Origin: Anaerozeibacter sp031551775
GTDB taxonomy: Bacteria; Bacillota; Clostridia; Christensenellales; Aristaeellaceae
Assembly (NCBI GenBank): GCA_031551775.1
Contig: JAVBND010000046.1
Location: forward strand, 62,001-126,000
Reading direction: 5' to 3'
DNA: 64,000 bases
The position numbers and the translations under genes are program-made. This document shows, piece by piece, positions 1 to 8,340 of the stretch (the first letter of the stretch is position 1; each line of letters begins with the position of its first letter). A model generated the notes under the pieces. The model had not been told where the DNA came from and searched no databases. It saw only the letters and a program-made list of their open reading frames with translations.

Positions 1-154
1 CGCTCTTGCCGGAACCCGATTCGCCCACCACGCCCACAATCTCGGCCTGATTCACCTGTAGGTCCACGCCGCGCACGGCCTGTACCTCGCCCATGAATGT
101 GAAGAAGGAGGTGTGCAGGCCCCGAATGTCAAGAACCGGTGTCGCTGATGCCAT
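1..154 (-). CDS. Opp/Dpp-type ABC transporter ATP-binding protein, N-terminal part only
   Basis: Only the first 51 codons lie inside the window; the gene continues past the left edge. The frame reads MASATPVLDIRGLHTSFFT and then reaches a Walker A motif, GESGSGKS, at the window border. This is the typical N-terminus of an OppD/DppD-type ATPase that powers uptake of peptides or oligosaccharides. A GGAGGCGG ribosome binding site precedes the ATG. It follows the two permease genes at a gap of 15 bases, so it is the third transporter gene of the same minus-strand operon. The substrate cannot be read from this fragment; the neighbouring GH95 gene suggests an oligosaccharide or glycopeptide. Confidence 0.85.
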   Translation of the reverse strand, partial: MASATPVLDIRGLHTSFFTFMGEVQAVRGVDLQVNQAEIVGVVGESGSGKS

Positions 155-169
155 CGTGTCCGCCTCCTT

Positions 170-1315
170 CTACATCTTGAGTTTCGGGTCTAGCGCGTCG
201 CGCAGCCCATCCCCGATAAAATTGAACGCAAACATGGTCAAGCTGATGGCAATGGACGGCAGCAGGATCTGATAAGGCGCGGAGCGGATCGCGCCGATGC
301 CGTCATTGCTCAAAATGCCCCAGGACGGCATGGGCGGCGCGACGCCAAGCCCGATGAAGCTCATAAACGCCTCGGTGGCAATGGCGCCGGGAATCGACAG
401 CGTGGCCGACACGATCACCGGACCAATGCAGTTGGGCAGCAGATGCCTGACGATGATTGAGAACGGCTTGACCCCCGCCGTACGCGCGGCCAGCACGAAC
501 TCTTGCTCCTTGAGCGAGAGCACCTGTGCCCGCACGAGCCTGGCCATGCCCAACCAGGACGTGGCGGCCATCGCAATCAGTATGTTGTAGACGCCCTGGC
601 CAAAGTAAACCATCAGCAAGATCACGTAGATCGTGGAGGGAATCGCCATCAGGATCTCCACTACGCGCATCATCAGCGCGTCCACATTGCCCCCGTAATA
701 GCCCGATATCCCGCCGTACAATATGCCGATCGCCAACGTAAAGAACGACGTGACGAACGCCACCATCAGTGAGATGCGTCCGCCATACAGCAGGCGCGTC
801 AGGATGTCGCGTCCCACCGAGTCGGTGCCCAGCAAGTAGTTCTTGTTCCACTGGACGCTGCGGCCGGGCAGCTCCTGCCCCGCCGCGTCCAAAAATTTCA
901 CGCCGCCCGAAAACGTCAGCGTATACGGCTGCCCATCGATCTCGTACTCATACCGCTTATCCATGAGCAGCTTGCTGGTCGGCTCAATGGCCGCTGCGAC
1001 CATCCCGTTCTCATCGACGCGGAACACGCGCAACTCCGGGTGGATGTAGAAGCGCGCGCCGTCCTGCGCGGTCAGAATCTCGATGCGGGGCGGCATGTTG
1101 CGCAGATTGAGCTGCTGTGCGTCGTATGTCTTGCCGGTCAGCGACGGTCCAATCCACGCCGACAGTACGATCAACACGATCACAATCAACGAACCCACGG
1201 CCAACTTGTTGGCCCGGAAGCGGCGCAGTACGTCTTGAATGTAGGGCAGACCTGCCTGCGTGCTCTCCATGCGGCGCTCCGTGAGCGGAAGCGGGCTAAA
1301 GTCCTTCGCGTTCAT
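170..1315 (-). CDS. Opp/Dpp-type ABC transporter permease (OppC family)
   Basis: Integral membrane permease of 381 residues. The N-terminal segment, with one membrane helix near residue 45, is followed by an outside region of about 100 residues before the motif LLGTDSVGRDILTRLLYGG, which is the usual OppC/DppC signature. The core then carries five further helices and the EAA-type loop AARTAGVKPFSIIVRHLLPN. The long outside insertion is common in Clostridia but longer than in the short DppC forms. The ATG at 1315 is preferred over an in-frame GTG 18 bases upstream, because GAGGAGG lies seven bases before this ATG and the GTG overlaps that site. It directly follows the OppB-type partner, whose stop lies inside the ribosome binding region. 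Fold and role are secure, the substrate is not. Confidence 0.93.
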   Translation of the reverse strand: MNAKDFSPLPLTERRMESTQAGLPYIQDVLRRFRANKLAVGSLIVIVLIVLSAWIGPSLTGKTYDAQQLNLRNMPPRIEILTAQDGARFYIHPELRVFRVDENGMVAAAIEPTSKLLMDKRYEYEIDGQPYTLTFSGGVKFLDAAGQELPGRSVQWNKNYLLGTDSVGRDILTRLLYGGRISLMVAFVTSFFTLAIGILYGGISGYYGGNVDALMMRVVEILMAIPSTIYVILLMVYFGQGVYNILIAMAATSWLGMARLVRAQVLSLKEQEFVLAARTAGVKPFSIIVRHLLPNCIGPVIVSATLSIPGAIATEAFMSFIGLGVAPPMPSWGILSNDGIGAIRSAPYQILLPSIAISLTMFAFNFIGDGLRDALDPKLKM

Positions 1316-1329
1316 GGCCCTTCCTCCTC

Positions 1330-2253
1330 TCACTTTTCGTGCAGCTTGATGCGCGGATCGATCACCACATACAGCACATCGATCAGGAACGACGCCACCA
1401 CCATGATCGCGGAAGACAAAATCGTGAGGCCCATGACAGTGGTGTAGTCCCGATTGCTGATGGAATCCACAAAGTAGCGCCCAAGACCCGGTATCGCGAA
1501 GATCTTCTCAATGACAAACGTGCCGGTCAAAAGCGCCGCGAACGTCATGCCAAGTGAGGTCACCACGGGGATCAGTGAATTTCTCAGCACATGCACGCTC
1601 AGGATCCGGCCCGGCGACAGCCCCTTCGACTTGGCGGTGCGCACATAGTCTTGTGAAAGCGTGTCCAGCATGCTCGAGCGCGTGAGCCGGGCAGTGCCGC
1701 ACACCGAGCCGACCGCGAGACAAATCACCGGCAGCACATAACCCGCCCAGGTTTCGTTGCCGAAGGTGGGCAGCCAGCGCAGCTGCACAGAGAAAAAATA
1801 CAGCAGGAACGTGGCCAGCACAAACCCCGGCACGATGATGCCCACCGTGGACACCACCATGATCACGCGGTCGGTGGGGCGGTTTCTCTTAAGCGCCGCG
1901 AGAATCCCCAACGGGACGCCCACGATCACAATCAGCAGCGTGGCCCATACCCCGATGATTGCGGACGGAGGCCAGCCCACCTGAATCATATCGTTGATGG
2001 TCTGCCCGAAGTATACGAAACTCGGGCCGAAGTCAAAGTGAAGAATCGAGATCAGGTAGTCAAAATACTGCGTCATCAACGGCTGATCAAGCTTGTACTT
2101 GGCGTTCAGCGCCGCTTCCACATTGGGCGGCAGCACACGGTCAAACGAGAACGGCCCACCCGGAATCGCGTGCATCAGGAAGAATGTGGCCGTGATGATG
2201 ATGAACAGCGTGATGATCATCAGCACAAACCGTTTCAGCACATAGCGCAGCAT
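1330..2253 (-). CDS. Opp/Dpp-type ABC transporter permease (OppB family)
   Basis: Permease of 307 residues starting MLRYVLKRFVLMIITLFII, the standard OppB/DppB N-terminal helix, followed by the HAIPGGPF motif. The cytoplasmic loop YVRTAKSKGLSPGRILSVHVLRNSL is the EAA motif that contacts the ATPase. Six membrane helices are expected. It lies four bases after the GH95 gene and just before the OppC-type gene, so one transcript is likely to carry the hydrolase and the transporter. No substrate-binding protein is visible; it may lie left of the window. Confidence 0.93.
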   Translation of the reverse strand: MLRYVLKRFVLMIITLFIIITATFFLMHAIPGGPFSFDRVLPPNVEAALNAKYKLDQPLMTQYFDYLISILHFDFGPSFVYFGQTINDMIQVGWPPSAIIGVWATLLIVIVGVPLGILAALKRNRPTDRVIMVVSTVGIIVPGFVLATFLLYFFSVQLRWLPTFGNETWAGYVLPVICLAVGSVCGTARLTRSSMLDTLSQDYVRTAKSKGLSPGRILSVHVLRNSLIPVVTSLGMTFAALLTGTFVIEKIFAIPGLGRYFVDSISNRDYTTVMGLTILSSAIMVVASFLIDVLYVVIDPRIKLHEK

Positions 2254-2257
2254 GTCC

Positions 2258-4621
2258 TCACCTCACAATTTCGTAGCGTGCCCCGGCCCGGCCCATCCAG
2301 CACGCCCGGCCATCGGCGCCGGTTTCAAGCACCGTGCCCTCTCCCGCGACCCGCATCCGCGGCGCCGCCAGCACGCATATCTCACCCTCTACCCTCGGCT
2401 CCAATGTGGCGCGCGTCAACTGCCCGTCCGACCACTCGGCGCCCACCACAACATTGCCCCGCGCCACAAGTCCCGAAAACCCGCCGCTGTGCCAGCTTTT
2501 TGGCAGCGCGGGCAGCAGCACAATCTCGCCGTCGTGGCTGTGCAGCAGCATCTCGATCACGGCCTGCACCGTGCCCAGGTTCCCGTCGATTTGCATGGGC
2601 ATCGCGTCTTCCATCAGCTTGGGCGCGCGCCCGATGTTGCAGCAGCAAATCAAATTGGGCTGACCGGACAGGCGCGCCATCTGGCTGATCATGTCGCGCG
2701 CGTCGTCGCCCCGGTTCAGGCGCGCATAGATGCCGCCCGCCCAGGCGCGGCTCCAGCCGGTGTTGCAGCCCCCATTCCTGCGCCGCTTGTCGATCGATAC
2801 ACCCACCGCTTTAAACAGCTCACCGTCGCGCCGCGTGATCTGATCGTAGGGGTAGGCCCCGATCAGGTGGCTTTGGTGTCGGTGCATGGGTTCGGCTTCC
2901 CGGTACGCGCCATCCCATTCGGCAATCGCCCCGTCCGATCCAATGCGCGTGGGCGCGAGGCGCTTAAGCGCGCTGAGCAGGCTGTCCCCAAAGCCATCCG
3001 GAGCCTCCGCGCCGCCGAGCTCGGACAGCGCGGACAGGCAATTGCGAAACGCCAGGGCAATCAGCTGCGAGTCCATGGCGGTCATGGAGCAAAAAGAGAC
3101 GCGCTCACCCGCCGCACTAAAATAGAAGTTCTCCGGCGAGCTGGTGACGCCCATCACCAGTTCTCCCGCCTCGTCTTCCTCCATGAAATCCAGCGCGAAC
3201 AGCGCCGCGTCGCGCAGAACGGGCCACGCTTCACGCAAAAACGCAATATCCCGCGTATAGCGGTAGTGTTCGAACATGTCGGCCGCGATCCACAGACCGC
3301 CGGAAAACCAATACGAGCAGTGTGTCCCGGCGTCCTGCACGGCGGTGTCAGCCCACAGGTCGGTGTTGTTGTGCAGCACAAATCCACGGCATCCATACAT
3401 GCGGCGCGCGGCTTCAATCCCGCTTTCGCGAATGCGCTTGGCCAGGCGGAAATATCCGTCAAAGCAACCCGTCATGTTGGCGCTGTCCACAGGCCAGTAG
3501 GCCATCTGCAGGTTGATGTTGGTGGTGTACTTGCCGTCCCAGATGCTGAGCAGGTCGCGGCACCACAAGCCCTGAAGCGCCGCCGGAAGCAGGCAGTCGT
3601 GCCCGCTGGCGAGGAGGAGATAGCGCCCGTAATGGAACAGCAGCACCGTAAGCCGGTCGTCAAATGCGCTCAAATCCTCGACGCCGAGCTGCGCTGGGTT
3701 GTGATTGGCAAATGCGTCAAACAGCCGGTTCATGGACGGCAGCGGCCTTATGGACCGGTCAAGCCAGACGCTGGCGGCGCGGTACAGCGGCTGCCAGAGG
3801 CGAAGGTGCGCCTCGCGCACCGCCTCAAACCCGGCCTTCAGCGCGCTGGCGGCACGGTCCAGACTGCCGGTCTCGGGATCTGTCCCCTCGAAATTTGTGC
3901 CCATGGCGATGAACAGCTGGGCTTCCCGGGCATTTTTCACCACCAGCTTGTCGCCGATGCGCTTGAGTTCCCCGTCGCACGCGCCCAGCATACAAGCAAA
4001 GAAGTCAAGCCCCTTGCGACCGCCAAGATTTCCCCTGATCGCGACGCCGTTTGGCAGCAGCACAGCGTCGTCCTCGTGCGTGCCGTAGCTGAATTGCGCC
4101 ACGCGCTCGCCGCGCTCAACACCGGCAAAAAAGTCCAATACCGGCTCACTGGCCCGGACCCGCACGGCAATCACCTGATGCGCCATCGCGGCCAGTACTT
4201 CCACCGTGTAGCGAACGGGGCAAAGCGTATATTCCTTGACGGCGGTCGCGGTATCCAAATCAAGCGTGTGGCGGTAGTTTTGCGCATCGGCGTCCTGGTG
4301 TCCGAAGAAGTCGAGCACCGCGATGCCCATGGTGGTAAAGTGGCGCTGCGTCTCGGGCGTTCCGGTGAGCGCGAGCACCGCCAGGCGCTCCGCCTCCTTG
4401 ACGCGCCCCTCCCGCATCAGCCTTCTGATCTCGGGCATATATTCGCGCGCGTCCGGATTGATACGGTCGCGCGGCCCGCCGTACCAGCCCGTCTCCTCAT
4501 TCAGGTGAATGAACGCTTCGCGCACGCCGCCCAGCGCCATCGCGCCAATCCGGCCGGTGCCCAGCGGCAATCCCTCGTCATAGCGCATCGAGGGCCGGTC
4601 AAATACGATCTCATGACCCAT
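2258..4621 (-). CDS. Glycoside hydrolase family 95 (alpha-L-fucosidase-like)
   Basis: A 787-residue protein with the GH95 layout: N-terminal beta domain, long (alpha/alpha)6 barrel, C-terminal beta region. Family landmarks are EGLPLGTGRIGAMALGGVRE and LNEETGWYGGPRD near the N-terminus, NINLQMAYWPVDSANM, the catalytic-region run VLHNNTDLWADTAVQD, TSSPENFYF, HRHQSHLIGAYPYDQI and the late MQIDGNLGTVQAVIEML. In characterised GH95 enzymes these regions hold the acid Glu and the Asn pair that activates water. No signal peptide is seen, so it acts in the cytoplasm on imported substrate. The family also includes L-galactosidases, so alpha-L-fucosidase is the likeliest but not proven activity. It overlaps the M24 peptidase gene by 11 bases and is followed by the Opp-type permeases. 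Confidence 0.9.
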   Translation of the reverse strand: MGHEIVFDRPSMRYDEGLPLGTGRIGAMALGGVREAFIHLNEETGWYGGPRDRINPDAREYMPEIRRLMREGRVKEAERLAVLALTGTPETQRHFTTMGIAVLDFFGHQDADAQNYRHTLDLDTATAVKEYTLCPVRYTVEVLAAMAHQVIAVRVRASEPVLDFFAGVERGERVAQFSYGTHEDDAVLLPNGVAIRGNLGGRKGLDFFACMLGACDGELKRIGDKLVVKNAREAQLFIAMGTNFEGTDPETGSLDRAASALKAGFEAVREAHLRLWQPLYRAASVWLDRSIRPLPSMNRLFDAFANHNPAQLGVEDLSAFDDRLTVLLFHYGRYLLLASGHDCLLPAALQGLWCRDLLSIWDGKYTTNINLQMAYWPVDSANMTGCFDGYFRLAKRIRESGIEAARRMYGCRGFVLHNNTDLWADTAVQDAGTHCSYWFSGGLWIAADMFEHYRYTRDIAFLREAWPVLRDAALFALDFMEEDEAGELVMGVTSSPENFYFSAAGERVSFCSMTAMDSQLIALAFRNCLSALSELGGAEAPDGFGDSLLSALKRLAPTRIGSDGAIAEWDGAYREAEPMHRHQSHLIGAYPYDQITRRDGELFKAVGVSIDKRRRNGGCNTGWSRAWAGGIYARLNRGDDARDMISQMARLSGQPNLICCCNIGRAPKLMEDAMPMQIDGNLGTVQAVIEMLLHSHDGEIVLLPALPKSWHSGGFSGLVARGNVVVGAEWSDGQLTRATLEPRVEGEICVLAAPRMRVAGEGTVLETGADGRACWMGRAGARYEIVR

Positions 4622-5852
4622 GGCGAGCCTCTCCCATCAGCGCTTCGATCTCATCAATTTCAACCGGGATGCCGGAAGACAGATTGCGGCAACCGTCCCC
4701 TGTGACCAGCACGTTGTCCTCGATCCTCAGCCCGACGCCCCACTCCCTGACGTAGATGCCGGCATCCACGGTGAAGACCATGTTCTGCGTCATGGGCCTT
4801 TCATAGCCGCCCACGTCATGGGTATCGAGCCCCACGTGGTGCGCGACGCCATGCCATACATAGCGACCTATGTCCGCGATATCCCCGATCAGCCCCAATG
4901 CCCTGAGGCCTTCAAAGCTCACCTCGCGGCAGATTTTGTTGCACAGGGAGAATGGCTCGCCCGGCTTTACTTGGTTCATGATGGCGCGGTTGGCGGCGTA
5001 AGCGACTTGATATATCTGTGCCTGACGTTCGCCAAAGCGCCCGCCGGCCGGAAACACGCGCGAAATGTCGGTGTGATAATGGTCAAACGGCGCGCCCACA
5101 TCGGCCAGCACGAGATCGCCTTCGTGAATTTGTCCATGGGGCGAAGGATAGTGCAGGTAAAAATTGCGTTCGCCGGAGGCTATGATGCTGGGAAACGCCG
5201 GCGCGCGCTGCCCGGCCTGCGCCAGTTCGTGCAGAAATTCCGCTTCCAGCTGATACTCCATCATATTCGGCCGCACCAGCGCCATCATGCGCCTGATGCC
5301 GGCCTCGGTGATGCGCATGGCCTTTTCAATGGCCGCTACTTCCTCCGGCGTTTTGACCGCGCGCAGCGCGGCCAAGTCATTATAACAGTTGCCGATCTCA
5401 ACGGCCGGATACCGCTCGCGAATTTCCCGCGCAAAGCGGTGCTCCAAATCCTCCGGTTGATCGGGCGCCAAGCGGTCAAGGCACAGATACAACCTGCGCC
5501 TGCCGCCCGAGAGCTTTTTATGCAGCAGGTCTTTGAGCGTTTGGATGTCCCGCACGCCCTTCACGCCCGAGGCTTGCGTAAGCTCCGCTTCGGTCAGCCG
5601 CCGCCCCGTCCATATCTCGCGCGCCTCGTCCTTGGGAAGCGCGAACAGCGTCTCCTCATCGCCGTCCAGCAGCAGCGCCGAACGCTCCTGCCCGATGCCG
5701 GTCAGGTAGAGAAAGTTTCTGCTTGCATACAGCGGGTAGAATTCATCCGCCGTCTTTCTGATGGGCTCGCCCGCAAACATCAGCAGCAGACTGCCCTCCG
5801 GGAGCGTCCGCATCAGTCGCGCGCGGTTTGCCACATGGAACGGAGCTTGCAT
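4611..5852 (-). CDS. Xaa-Pro aminopeptidase-like protein (peptidase family M24)
   Basis: A 413-residue cytoplasmic metallopeptidase with a creatinase-like N-terminal domain (to about residue 165) and a pita-bread catalytic domain. Metal-ligand regions are visible: LADVGAPFDHYHTDISRVFP for the two Asp residues, GVAHHVGLDTHD for His, and GLRIEDNVLVT for the last Glu. The other Glu, normally in an EPG motif, is replaced: the sequence reads TVDAGIY, a Glu-to-Asp change. This is conservative but unusual for this family. The ATG at 5852 is chosen because GAGGTG lies six bases before it; an in-frame GTG upstream overlaps that site. It is the first gene of the operon with GH95 and the Opp genes. This suggests the substrate is a peptide or glycopeptide, though cleavage of an X-Pro bond is only inferred from the family. 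Confidence 0.88.
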   Translation of the reverse strand: MQAPFHVANRARLMRTLPEGSLLLMFAGEPIRKTADEFYPLYASRNFLYLTGIGQERSALLLDGDEETLFALPKDEAREIWTGRRLTEAELTQASGVKGVRDIQTLKDLLHKKLSGGRRRLYLCLDRLAPDQPEDLEHRFAREIRERYPAVEIGNCYNDLAALRAVKTPEEVAAIEKAMRITEAGIRRMMALVRPNMMEYQLEAEFLHELAQAGQRAPAFPSIIASGERNFYLHYPSPHGQIHEGDLVLADVGAPFDHYHTDISRVFPAGGRFGERQAQIYQVAYAANRAIMNQVKPGEPFSLCNKICREVSFEGLRALGLIGDIADIGRYVWHGVAHHVGLDTHDVGGYERPMTQNMVFTVDAGIYVREWGVGLRIEDNVLVTGDGCRNLSSGIPVEIDEIEALMGEARHGS

Positions 5853-5877
5853 GGCGAACACCTCGCAAATTTTATAG

Positions 5878-5919
5878 TTGACAAACCATCATTAATCATT
5901 TATGATCAACGCATGATCA
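5878..5919 (+). promoter_or_regulatory. Promoter of the FCD regulator gene with overlapping TGATCA boxes
   Basis: TTGACA (5878-5883), a 17-base spacer and TATGAT (5901-5906) form a good sigma-A promoter reading towards the regulator gene. Two identical ATGATCA boxes, each containing the palindrome TGATCA, sit at 5902-5908 and 5913-5919, 11 bases apart, so on the same DNA face. The first covers the -10 element. The layout suggests autorepression by the FCD regulator and possible control of the divergent peptidase/GH95 operon, whose start is 60 bases away. Binding is inferred. Confidence 0.6.
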
Positions 5920-5997
5920 TTTACTTGATTTCTGTTGTGTATTGTAACATATGAGCCGGCGCGCGTCAATCACCAAAATCACAAAGGAGAAACCTGG

Positions 5998-6705
5998 ATG
6001 AAGAGCAAGGATATGAGCATGTTGATATTGCGGGAGGTAGGATTGTCCATCGGGCCGATGGGCGCGAAGATGCTTTCCGAGGCGCTTGGCATCCCTCAGG
6101 CCACCATTGGCCGTACGCTCGCGCGCTTGGAGAAGCTGGGGCTGATCGAGCCGGTCAGCAACAAGGGCCGCCAGATTACCCGGCGCGGACGCGCCGTGCT
6201 CCGGGAACAAAGCGTCGTAGACAGCAAGGCCCAGATCGCGCGCGACCTGGTCAGCCTTTCGGCCAACGGTGACAAGGAACGATTGCTTGAGGTCATGCGC
6301 ATCCGCGAGATGCTGGAACCCGACTGCGCGGCGCGGGTGGCGCAAATCATCACCGAAGAAAACTTGGTAGAGCTTGAGAACTACGCGTTTGGCCATCGCT
6401 ACCGGCTGTCACAAGGGCAGGCTGCCTACGAGGAGGATCTGGGGTTTCACCTGGTCATCGCAAGGCTCAGCGGGAACCAGACGCTGTACAAAGTGCTGGA
6501 ACTGCTGCTCAGGGACAACGACGCGTATGTGGAATTCTCCCGCGCCGGCGAAGCCGAACGCGACGCGCAGGTCAGCGCCCATTTTCAGATTTTGGAAGCC
6601 ATCCGTTCCCACGATCCGGATGCCGCCCGCAAGGCGATGACCTGCCATTTGAATCATGTCATTCAGGATGTCAAACGTTTGTACTCGATGGAGGAAGTCT
6701 CATGA
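5998..6705 (+). CDS. FCD-domain transcriptional regulator (GntR/FadR-like)
   Basis: A 235-residue regulator. Residues 1-75 form a winged helix-turn-helix (AKMLSEALGIPQATIGRTL, then a wing ending GRQITRRGR). The C-terminal part is an FCD ligand domain, starting at LLEVMRIREMLEPDCAARVA and including EEDLGFHLVIARLSGNQTLY and SAHFQILEAIRSHDPDAARKA. The His and Asp positions typical of metal-dependent FCD proteins are present. The N-terminus is less GntR-like than usual, closer to a generic winged helix. The ATG at 5998 follows AAAGGAGA. Its stop overlaps the start of the serine dehydratase gene as ATGA, so the two are co-translated, and it is divergent from the peptidase/GH95 operon. The effector is unknown; serine or a related amino acid is suggested by context. 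Confidence 0.87.
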   Translation: MKSKDMSMLILREVGLSIGPMGAKMLSEALGIPQATIGRTLARLEKLGLIEPVSNKGRQITRRGRAVLREQSVVDSKAQIARDLVSLSANGDKERLLEVMRIREMLEPDCAARVAQIITEENLVELENYAFGHRYRLSQGQAAYEEDLGFHLVIARLSGNQTLYKVLELLLRDNDAYVEFSRAGEAERDAQVSAHFQILEAIRSHDPDAARKAMTCHLNHVIQDVKRLYSMEEVS

Positions 6706-8228
6706 CCAACTATGTGCCCAGCATCTTCAACGATGTCATAGGGCCCGTCATGCGCGGGCCATCCAGCTCCCACACGGCTGCGGCCTGGCGGATCGGCACC
6801 CTCGCGCGCTCCATACTGGGGACAAGCGCGGGCACGGTGCTGGTCGAGCTGGACGCCGATGGTTCGCTGGCAGACACCTACCACACCCATGGTTCGGACA
6901 TGGGATTTGCAGCGGGGCTGATGGGCATCTCCTTGACCGATCCGGATGCCGTGGGCGCGCTCCCGCTGGCTCGCGCGCGAAACGGCCTCGCGTTTCATAT
7001 CACCGATCGCAAAGCCGATCATCCCAACCGTTATGCCGTTACGGTCGCTCAAGGTGGAGGTTCTCTTTGTTTTGAGGCCATTTCAACCGGCGGCGGCATG
7101 ATTGAATTGCGTGCGTTCGCGGGCATTGCGCTCTCCCTTTACGGCGACCTGCACGAGCATCTGATGCTGACAGAGGACCCGGCGGCGCTGCTTGCGGGGC
7201 TTGGCCGGATGGACTTCGAACATCTGGCGGTATACGGAAGCGGCTCACGGCAACTGGTGCGCGCGGCAGCGCTAAAAGACCGGCGCAAGGAACTAAGCGC
7301 GCTTGACACGCCGCATGTTTTTTATTTACCGCCGGTCGTACCGGTGCTCTCCCCCGCGCGCATCGCGCTGCCGTTTGCGTCATTTGAGGCTTATGCGTCC
7401 GAAGTTCTGCCCGATGGCGCGCCCATCTGGCGGCATGCGCTCGCCTATGAATCGGCGCGCGGCGGCATAGGCGAAGAGGCGGTGATGGACGAGGCGAGAC
7501 GCGTTCTTGGTGTCATGCGCGAAGCCGCCGAGGATGGGCTGACAGCCGACTACGCTGACCGTATTCTGGGGCGGCAGGCGCATCTGCTTTCGCCCGACGG
7601 GCCATTGCCCTCGCGCCTGATCAATCGCGCGGTGCGCCTGACCACCGCCGTGATGCAGGCCAAGAGTGCTATGCTGCCCATCGTGGCCGCGCCTACGGCG
7701 GGCTCGTGCGGCTGCTTGCCCGGCACGTTGCTGGCGCTGGGGGAAGAGATGGGGCTAGCCGACGAACAACTGGCACAGGCGCTGCTGGCCGCCGGATTGA
7801 TTGGACTTTTCTTCGTTCAGCGCGCGACCTTTGCCGCGGAGGTCGCGGGCTGCCAAGTCGAGTGCGGCGCGGCGTCCGGCATGGCGGCTTGCGCCGCCGC
7901 GATGCTGATCGGAGCCAGCGCGCGCCAGTCGCTCGCCGCGGCGTCGATGGCGCTGCAAGCCGTAAGCGGACTGGCGTGTGATCCGGTAGCCGGGCGGGTG
8001 GAAGTGCCCTGCCTCGGCAAAAACGTGATGGCCAGCGCCAACGCGCTGTCATGCGCCGCCATGGCGCAGGCTGGTTTTGACCCGGTGCTCGCGTTGGGCG
8101 AAACAATCGACGCGCTAATGATGATCGGACAAAGCATGCCGCGCGCATTGCGTTGCACCTTCGGCGGCTTGGGCGACACGCCCACTTCATGCCGCCTGGC
8201 CGAGGAATTGGCCGCCCGCGAACAGTGA
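6702..8228 (+). CDS. L-serine dehydratase, single-chain iron-sulfur type
   Basis: A 508-residue protein that joins the beta-type and alpha-type domains of bacterial L-serine dehydratase. The family turns L-serine into pyruvate and ammonia with a [4Fe-4S] cluster. Seen in the sequence are the N-terminal motif IGPVMRGPSSSHTAAAWRIG, the substrate-binding region AAPTAGSCGCLPGTLLAL, and the cluster cysteines in AGCQVECGAASGMAACAA and GLACDPVAGRVEVPCLGKN. Extra cysteines near these motifs (SCGC, VECG) are not usual. It is translationally coupled to the FCD regulator through an ATGA overlap. Pyruvate formation from serine, or from a serine-like beta-hydroxy amino acid released from glycopeptides, would fit the divergent peptidase operon; that link is inference. 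Confidence 0.88.
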   Translation: MTNYVPSIFNDVIGPVMRGPSSSHTAAAWRIGTLARSILGTSAGTVLVELDADGSLADTYHTHGSDMGFAAGLMGISLTDPDAVGALPLARARNGLAFHITDRKADHPNRYAVTVAQGGGSLCFEAISTGGGMIELRAFAGIALSLYGDLHEHLMLTEDPAALLAGLGRMDFEHLAVYGSGSRQLVRAAALKDRRKELSALDTPHVFYLPPVVPVLSPARIALPFASFEAYASEVLPDGAPIWRHALAYESARGGIGEEAVMDEARRVLGVMREAAEDGLTADYADRILGRQAHLLSPDGPLPSRLINRAVRLTTAVMQAKSAMLPIVAAPTAGSCGCLPGTLLALGEEMGLADEQLAQALLAAGLIGLFFVQRATFAAEVAGCQVECGAASGMAACAAAMLIGASARQSLAAASMALQAVSGLACDPVAGRVEVPCLGKNVMASANALSCAAMAQAGFDPVLALGETIDALMMIGQSMPRALRCTFGGLGDTPTSCRLAEELAAREQ

Positions 8229-8275
8229 CAAACGGCAGTCATGCCATCGGCCCTCCATGAATTCAATAAAAAACC

Positions 8276-8298
8276 TGTCCCATGAACATCATGGGACA
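8276..8298 (-). terminator. Rho-independent terminator of the YARHG gene
   Basis: A perfect 10-base stem TGTCCCATGA/TCATGGGACA with a 3-base loop. On the minus strand it is followed by GGTTTTTTATTG, a proper U tract. It lies about 43 bases past the stop of the minus-strand gene at 8341. On the plus strand no T tract follows, so it is not a clear terminator for the serine dehydratase gene. Confidence 0.85.
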
Positions 8299-8340
8299 AG
8301 ATATCTCCTGCCAAAAAGCACTTTTGTGAATTGCACCGCA

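Noticed and set aside
2252..4705. An open frame of over 800 codons on the plus strand opposite the GH95 gene
   Set aside because: It has no domain pattern, is rich in H, R, Q and A as expected of reversed GC-rich codons, and lies exactly opposite a well-supported gene.
4620..5954. Large plus-strand frame opposite the M24 peptidase
   Set aside because: Shadow of the metallopeptidase gene; composition is atypical and it has no start signal.
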